Assembly (NCBI GenBank): GCA_050701115.1
Contig: JBOHER010000352.1
Span: 1 to 11,678, forward strand
Length of the DNA: 11,678 nt
Reading direction: 5' to 3'
Origin: JBOHER01 sp050701115
Lineage (GTDB): Bacteria > Actinomycetota > Actinomycetes > Mycobacteriales > Pseudonocardiaceae
How positions within the stretch are numbered: position 1 is the first letter of the stretch; every line of letters starts with the position of its first letter. The notes beneath the pieces are model-generated. The model worked only from the letters and a program-made list of their open reading frames with translations. It made no database searches and had not been told where the DNA came from. The translations under genes and the position numbers were made by a program. Below are positions 8,318 through 11,678 of this stretch, piece by piece.

Positions 8318-8715
8318 TGTTCCTCCGCAATCCGGGCCGGAAATCGCCCGCCAGACGTCGGACAGACGTCGGTGTCCAGGTATGCCGACCACTGTGACAT
8401 TCGCCGGTCGCCGTGCTCGCCGGTAATTTGCCTAGTTCCGACCTGGCAACCGGCCAGGCACCGGTCGACCAGCGAGTCAGCGCTTCCTCCGGTTGAAGTC
8501 GCTTGACCTCGGTAGATGCGGCATCTTCGCCGACCGGCGCCAGGTCCTGGGCACCGTTGAAGGCACCGAGGTGGTGCGCTGGGTGCTGCGCTCGGCGTTG
8601 AAATATCTCGCTTCTTCGTGTCACCATTCATGGCAGCTGATTCCCGGCCTTTGTGCGCCTGGGACATCCCTTTTCCTCCCGCGGCGCCACCTGCCGATCA
8701 CCGACTAGGACACGC
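8318..8715. promoter_or_regulatory. Divergent control region between benA (-) and catB (+)
   Basis: This 398-bp stretch between two outward-facing start codons should hold the promoters of both the ben and the cat transcripts. The benA side contains tandem 10-bp repeats (8352-8372), a pair of TCGCCGGT direct repeats (8401-8408 and 8417-8424) and a CCTGGC/GCCAGG inverted repeat with a 5-nt loop (8442-8458). The catB side contains a relatively AT-rich patch around 8596-8640 that could hold the cat promoter, plus a CCAGG-T-CCTGG palindrome at 8540-8550. I could not pick a convincing -35/-10 pair on either strand. A short open frame (8493-8708, +) with coding-like GC at third positions lies here, but I recognise no family in it. 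Confidence 0.6.
8352..8377. promoter_or_regulatory. Candidate operator: tandem 10-bp repeat plus dyad upstream of benA
   Basis: CAGACGTCGG occurs twice, at 8352-8361 and 8363-8372, with an 11-bp period (about one helical turn). An inverted repeat GGACA-N8-TGTCC (8360-8364 and 8373-8377) overlaps the second copy. The element is 35-60 nt upstream of the benA ATG, close to where the promoter or its activator site should be. Binding by BenR or another regulator is inference only. Confidence 0.4.
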
Positions 8716-9822
8716 ATGAAGATCACCGAAATAGAAACGATTCCGTTCGCGATCCCGTATGCCAGGCCGCTGCATTTCGCCAGTGGCGAGGTACACGACG
8801 CCGAACACGTCCTGGTGCGGGTACACACCGATGACGGTCTGATCGGCGTGGCCGAGGCACCGCCGCGGCCGTTCACCTACGGCGAGACGCAGGAGTCGAT
8901 CGTCGCGGTGATCCAGCGGATCTTCGCCCCGCAACTGCTGGGGCTCTCCCCCGCTCAGCGGGAGCTGATCCACGCCAGAATGCACCGCACGATCGGTAAC
9001 CCCGCTGCCAAAGCGGCGCTCGACATGGCCCTGTGGGATGTGCTCGGCAAGGCCACCGGCCTGCCCGTCACCGAACTGCTCGGGGGCTACACCGACCGCA
9101 TGCGCGTGTCCCACATGGTCGGGTTCGCGCCGCCGGACGAGATGGTGGCCGAGGCCCAGCGGATCCGTGACCGGTACGGCATCACCACGTTCAAGGTCAA
9201 GGTGGGTCGCAGGCCATACCAGCGGGACGTGGCGGCCTGCCGCGCCCTGCGGGAAGGCCTCGGCGAGGACGTCGAGCTCTACATCGACGGCAACCGTGGC
9301 TGGACCGCGTCGGAGTCCGCGCAGGCGCTGCGTGCGATGGACGATCTCGGGTTGACGCTTGCCGAGGAACTGTGCCCCGCCGACGACGTCCTCGGCAGGC
9401 GGTGGCTCGTCGAGCGCAGCGCGATTCCGTTCGTGGCGGACGAAAGCGCCACGAACTCCGGTGAGGTGACTCGCGAACTGCTCGGCGGCAGCGCCACCGC
9501 GATCAGCATCAAGACCGCCCGGACCGGGTTCACCGAATCCCAGCGCGTGCTCAGCCAGTGCACCGGATTGGGTGCCGAAGTGGTGCTGGGCAACCAGATC
9601 GACGGGCAGATCGGCACGCTGTGCGCCATGGTGTTCGGCTCGGCCTTCGAAGCGACCTCCCGCCGGGCGGGCGAGTTGTCCAACTTCCTCGACATGAGCG
9701 ACGACCTGCTCGCCGAGCCACTGCAGATCGAGAACGGCACTCTGCGGATCCGTGAGGTGCCGGGGACCGGCGTCGAGGTTGACGAAGACAAACTCGCGCA
9801 CTACCGGCAAGACGCCTTGTGA
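8716..9822 (+). CDS. catB: Muconate cycloisomerase
   Basis: CatB converts cis,cis-muconate to muconolactone in the catechol branch of the beta-ketoadipate pathway. The 368-residue protein is a full enolase-superfamily member. The catalytic lysine motif KVK is at 160-162 (K162 the base). Metal ligands are D191 (in DGNRGW), E217 and D242 (in VADES), and the second catalytic lysine is K266 (SIKTARTG). These spacings match those known for Pseudomonas muconate lactonizing enzyme. The usual EQP after the second metal ligand is replaced by EEL (AEELCPADD). ATG 8716 has AGGA five bases upstream and gives the normal MKITEIETIPFAIPYA start; the open frame from 8653 adds 21 unrelated residues. It is the first gene of the plus-strand cat set, divergent from benA. 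Its last codons and TGA stop lie inside a 24-bp-stem palindrome. Chloromuconate cycloisomerase is less likely given the benzoate context. Confidence 0.93.
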   Translation: MKITEIETIPFAIPYARPLHFASGEVHDAEHVLVRVHTDDGLIGVAEAPPRPFTYGETQESIVAVIQRIFAPQLLGLSPAQRELIHARMHRTIGNPAAKAALDMALWDVLGKATGLPVTELLGGYTDRMRVSHMVGFAPPDEMVAEAQRIRDRYGITTFKVKVGRRPYQRDVAACRALREGLGEDVELYIDGNRGWTASESAQALRAMDDLGLTLAEELCPADDVLGRRWLVERSAIPFVADESATNSGEVTRELLGGSATAISIKTARTGFTESQRVLSQCTGLGAEVVLGNQIDGQIGTLCAMVFGSAFEATSRRAGELSNFLDMSDDLLAEPLQIENGTLRIREVPGTGVEVDEDKLAHYRQDAL

Positions 9823-9863
9823 GTGGCTAGCGCCGTTCCAACGGCGCTAGCCACTCACAAGGC
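9814..9863. repeat. Perfect 24-bp inverted repeat spanning the catB stop codon
   Basis: The left arm (9814-9837) and right arm (9840-9863) are exact reverse complements, separated only by CC at 9838-9839. The right arm begins AACGGCGCTAGCCACTCACA. The catB TGA (9820-9822) is inside the left arm. The arms are GC-rich with no following T-run, so it is not a textbook intrinsic terminator. It could be an intergenic repeat-family element, a transcript-stabilising or attenuating hairpin between catB and catA, or a site bound as DNA. The sequence shows the structure; the role is inference. Confidence 0.9.
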
Positions 9864-9905
9864 AACCAGCCCTACCGCACCTCCCACACAGATAAGGAAA
9901 CCAAG

Positions 9906-10754
9906 ATGACTCAGGTTACCGAGCAGCAGGCCACCGCGGCGGCGTCCGGCATTGCGGCCACCGAGCAGTTCCGCCAGAAGCAGCGGACGGGGGCCGTAAC
10001 CGACCAGGAGCGGGTGCACCTGCTGGCCACCGAAGCCATCAAAGCGCTGCACGACGTCATCCGCGAGCACAAGGTCACCTACGCCGAGTACGACGCCCTC
10101 AAGAGCTGGCTGATCCACGTGGGGCTCGACGGTGAGTGGCCGCTATTCCTCGACGTGTGGATCGAACACGTCGTGGAGGAGGTGGTCAATGAGGACCGTC
10201 CCGGGTCGAAGGGAACGATCGAAGGCCCATACTACGTCCCTGGCTCACCCGAGTTCGTGCGCGAGGGCACCCTGCCGATGCGCGACGACGAGCCCGGCGT
10301 CCCACTGCTCTTCCAGGGCAAGATCACCAACCCCGGCGGTGAGCCATTGGCCGGAGCACGGGTGGAGATGTGGCACGCCGACGCTTCCGGCTACTACTCG
10401 CAGTACGCCCCCGGTCTACCGGAATGGAACCTGCGCGGCACGGTTGTCGCCGATGAGGAGGGCCGGTTCACCATCCACACCAAGCGGCCTACGCCCTACG
10501 AGATCCCGATGGACGGCTCCTGCGGGCAGCTGATCGCGGCGGCAGGCTGGCATGCCTGGCGACCGGCCCACCTGCACGTCAAGGTGTCGGCCCCGGGCCA
10601 CCAGTTGCTCACCGCCCAACTGTACTTCGAAGGCGGCGAGTACGTGGACAGCGACGTCGCGCAGGCGGTCAAGCCCGAACTCGTCCTGCGCCCGGCGACG
10701 ACCGGCGATGGCGGCGAAGAAGTGACCTACGACTTCGCGCTGGCGCCGGCCTGA
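9906..10754 (+). CDS. catA: Catechol 1,2-dioxygenase (intradiol)
   Basis: CatA opens the catechol ring between the two hydroxyls to give cis,cis-muconate, using non-haem Fe(III). The 282-residue protein has an N-terminal helical dimerisation region (about 20-100) followed by the beta-sandwich catalytic domain. The four iron ligands are Y110 (EGPYYVPG), Y198 (TPYEIP), H222 and H224 (RPAHLH). The 24-residue spacing between the second tyrosine and the first histidine equals that of Acinetobacter CatA. ATG 9906 has AAGGA at 7 nt spacing. It lies 83 bp after catB, beyond the palindrome, and 12 bp before the catC remnant, so the original order was catB-catA-catC. All ligands are intact, so the enzyme should be active. 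Length fits catechol rather than hydroxyquinol dioxygenase. Confidence 0.95.
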   Translation: MTQVTEQQATAAASGIAATEQFRQKQRTGAVTDQERVHLLATEAIKALHDVIREHKVTYAEYDALKSWLIHVGLDGEWPLFLDVWIEHVVEEVVNEDRPGSKGTIEGPYYVPGSPEFVREGTLPMRDDEPGVPLLFQGKITNPGGEPLAGARVEMWHADASGYYSQYAPGLPEWNLRGTVVADEEGRFTIHTKRPTPYEIPMDGSCGQLIAAAGWHAWRPAHLHVKVSAPGHQLLTAQLYFEGGEYVDSDVAQAVKPELVLRPATTGDGGEEVTYDFALAPA

Positions 10755-10766
10755 TCGGGGGGAACC

Positions 10767-10909
10767 ATGTTGTTCGCAGTCACCATGGAGGTCAGCCTGC
10801 CGTCAGACCTCGACCCACAGGCCACAAGGGACCTTCTCGCCCGAGAGAAGGCATACTCTCAGGAGCTGCAACGTCAGGGCACGTCCGGCACATCTGGCGG
10901 TGTGCCGGG
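10767..10909 (+). pseudogene. catC: Muconolactone delta-isomerase, 5' remnant
   Basis: CatC would convert muconolactone to 3-oxoadipate enol-lactone. ATG 10767 has a GGGGGGA ribosome-binding site and lies 12 bp after catA. The first roughly 38 codons read MLFAVTMEV, then AREKAYSQELQRQGT, which closely follow the known CatC N-terminus. At about 10884-10888 the frame is broken: the expected WPHIWR continues in another frame (CAC ATC TGG CGG at 10889-10900). The homology stops soon after, at about 10909, where the next remnant begins. The original frame ends at TGA 10926-10928 after 53 codons, against about 92 residues for an intact CatC. The product would lack the C-terminal half of this small protein and is almost certainly non-functional. 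Confidence 0.87.
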
Positions 10910-11253
10910 GGCCGCGGCGTCGACCTGATCCTCGACATCGTCGGAGGTCCTATTTGGATCGCAACCTCGACGCGCTCGCTCAGGACGGCACGCTGCTGCT
11001 CATCGGCTTCCTCGGCGGCGAGATCGCAGAGAAGGCCGACCTCCTCAAGATCGCCCTCAAGCGCGCCACGCTCACCGGCTCGACGATGCGGGCCCGGACG
11101 GCGTCGGAGAAGGCGGTCATCGCCGAGGACCTGCGCGCGAAGGTGTGGCCGGCGCTGGCCGAAGGGCGATGCCTCCCGCAGATCCACGAAGTCTTTCCGC
11201 TCGACCGCGCCGCCGACGCCCATCGAACGATGGAGGCCGGCCGCCACATCGGC
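10907..11253 (+). pseudogene. Quinone oxidoreductase / zinc-type alcohol dehydrogenase family, C-terminal remnant
   Basis: About 115 codons match the C-terminal third of NADPH:quinone oxidoreductase-like (QOR/PIG3-type) proteins. GRGVDLILDIVGG is read at 10910-10948. After a one-base loss near 10950, YLDRNLDALAQDGTLLLIG and LKRATLTGSTMRART follow in the next frame, and the end is VFPLDRAADAHRTMEAGRHIG. The cofactor fold start and the N-terminal catalytic domain are missing; the sequence in their place is catC. The last few residues of the family (usually a KIVL-type end) are also lost at about 11254, where lipase-like sequence begins. The short frame from GTG 10900 to TGA 11319 includes this segment, but its first and last parts are not homologous. 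It is a truncated, frameshifted fragment with no likely function. Confidence 0.83.
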
Positions 11254-11258
11254 ACTGA

Positions 11259-11483
11259 CTGGGCTTTTCTCCCGCCTCCGCCGAACCCGCACGACCACCG
11301 GCCCCACCCCTCCCCCTGAACGACGACGCCTTCTACCGAGCGCCCACACAGCTTGCCGACCGAGACCCAGGCGACGTCCTCCGCAGCAGGACGGTCGCGG
11401 CGCCGCTGTTCCCGAACGCCACGGTCCCGCAGATCATGTACGTCTCGTCGACCGCAGCAGGAAAGCCCGTCGCGATCACGGGT
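11259..11483 (+). pseudogene. Secreted lipase-family protein, N-terminal remnant
   Basis: In the frame starting at 11259 the sequence reads like the end of a signal peptide (LGFSPASA, with a probable signal-peptidase site at ASA|EPA near 11282). A proline-rich linker follows, then NDDAFYRAPTQLADRDPGDV and LRSRTV. Further on comes QIMYVSSTAAGKPVAIT. This pattern matches the N-terminus of actinobacterial secreted lipases of the LIP/triacylglycerol lipase family (FY.PP...PG.vlRSRpV, then vlYrStda.GkPvavtGtvlvP). The start codon and the signal peptide's first half are absent; a stop (TGA 11256-11258) lies directly upstream in frame. Homology ends after AITG at about 11483. The frame stays open to the window end but is then antisense to another gene fragment. 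I identified the family from pattern memory, so confidence is moderate. Confidence 0.6.
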
Positions 11484-11486
11484 GCA

Positions 11487-11678
11487 GCGGATGCCCTCCG
11501 CCAGCCGCACGAGCGTGGCCGCGCGGCCGTCCTCGACGAGGTGCAGCCCGTGTTCGGCGAGCAGCTCCCCCGCCCGGTCGTCCCGGCCCGCGGCCAGCGC
11601 GTGCCGCACCGCGTCGGCGACGAGGCCGTGGCGGCCGAACCACTCGGCCGCCCTCGCATGGGCGGCCTCGGCGCCGCC
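11487..11678 (-). pseudogene. MalT/LuxR-type regulator, internal fragment (continues past window edge)
   Basis: Read from the window edge on the minus strand, the sequence gives EAAHARAAEWFGRHGL, then VADAVRHALAAGRDDRAGEL and LLAEHGL. It ends in ATLVRLAEGI at about 11490. This is the repeat-like helical segment found after the ATPase part in MalT-type LuxR regulators (AAEWF..hGl..eAvrHALAAgd.drAaeL). After AEGI the homology stops. The frame stays open to TGA near 10980 but is only antisense to the lipase and oxidoreductase remnants. The downstream TPR part and LuxR helix-turn-helix are therefore missing. Whether the upstream part, outside the window, is intact cannot be seen. It is a separate gene from the BenR-like regulator at the left of the window. 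Confidence 0.68.

Noticed and set aside
8318..8392. Upstream extension of benA to 8392.
   Set aside because: ATG 8317 has GGAGGAA at the right distance and gives the family N-terminus; the extension runs through the repeat-rich control region.
8503..8531. TTGACC at 8503-8508 as a -35 box for catB.
   Set aside because: No acceptable -10 hexamer lies 16-18 bp downstream; position and context give no further support.
10900..11319. A 139-codon frame from GTG 10900 as an intact small gene.
   Set aside because: Only its middle part (about 10951-11253) is homologous to the oxidoreductase family; the start is in another frame of the same gene and the end is unrelated proline-rich sequence.
1..11678. 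CRISPR array, tRNA/rRNA genes, insertion sequences or prophage genes.
   Set aside because: No regularly spaced repeats, no RNA gene signatures and no transposase, integrase or phage protein motifs were found on either strand.

Overview
The window is GC-rich (GC is strongly favoured at third codon positions) and carries a benzoate-to-catechol-to-muconate pathway of actinobacterial type. The LAL-class (large ATP-binding LuxR) regulator beside the ben genes, the BenK-type transporter and the protein sequences suggest an actinomycete, possibly of the Pseudonocardiales (for example an Amycolatopsis relative). The taxonomic placement is inference, since no marker gene is present.

Layout. Positions 1-455 (+) hold the C-terminal part of a LysR-type regulator cut by the window edge. 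It overlaps tail-to-tail with a minus-strand operon read benA-benB-benC-benD-benK-benR (8317 down to 353). benA/benB are the terminal oxygenase subunits of benzoate 1,2-dioxygenase, benC its flavin/2Fe-2S reductase, benD the cis-diol dehydrogenase, benK an aromatic-acid MFS symporter and benR a 924-residue LuxR-type ATPase regulator. The oxygenase genes and benD are very tightly packed (1 bp, 12 bp, then a GTGA overlap), while benK and benR follow at 58 bp and 71 bp. A 398-bp divergent region (8318-8715) separates this operon from a plus-strand catB-catA-(catC) set. A perfect 24-bp-stem palindrome sits exactly across the catB stop codon.

How they work together. BenK imports benzoate; BenABC dioxygenates it to the cis-diol carboxylate; BenD oxidises and decarboxylates this to catechol; CatA opens the ring to cis,cis-muconate; CatB lactonises that to muconolactone. 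CatC should isomerise muconolactone next, but here catC is only a 5' remnant.

Right end (10767-11678). The catC remnant is followed within 900 bp by three other truncated genes. They are the C-terminal third of a quinone-oxidoreductase-like alcohol dehydrogenase (with a frameshift), the N-terminal piece of a secreted lipase, and on the minus strand an internal piece of a MalT/LuxR-type regulator that runs off the window. No transposase or terminal repeats are visible. The most unusual features are this mosaic of gene fragments that destroys catC, the long catB/catA palindrome, and the repeats just upstream of benA.
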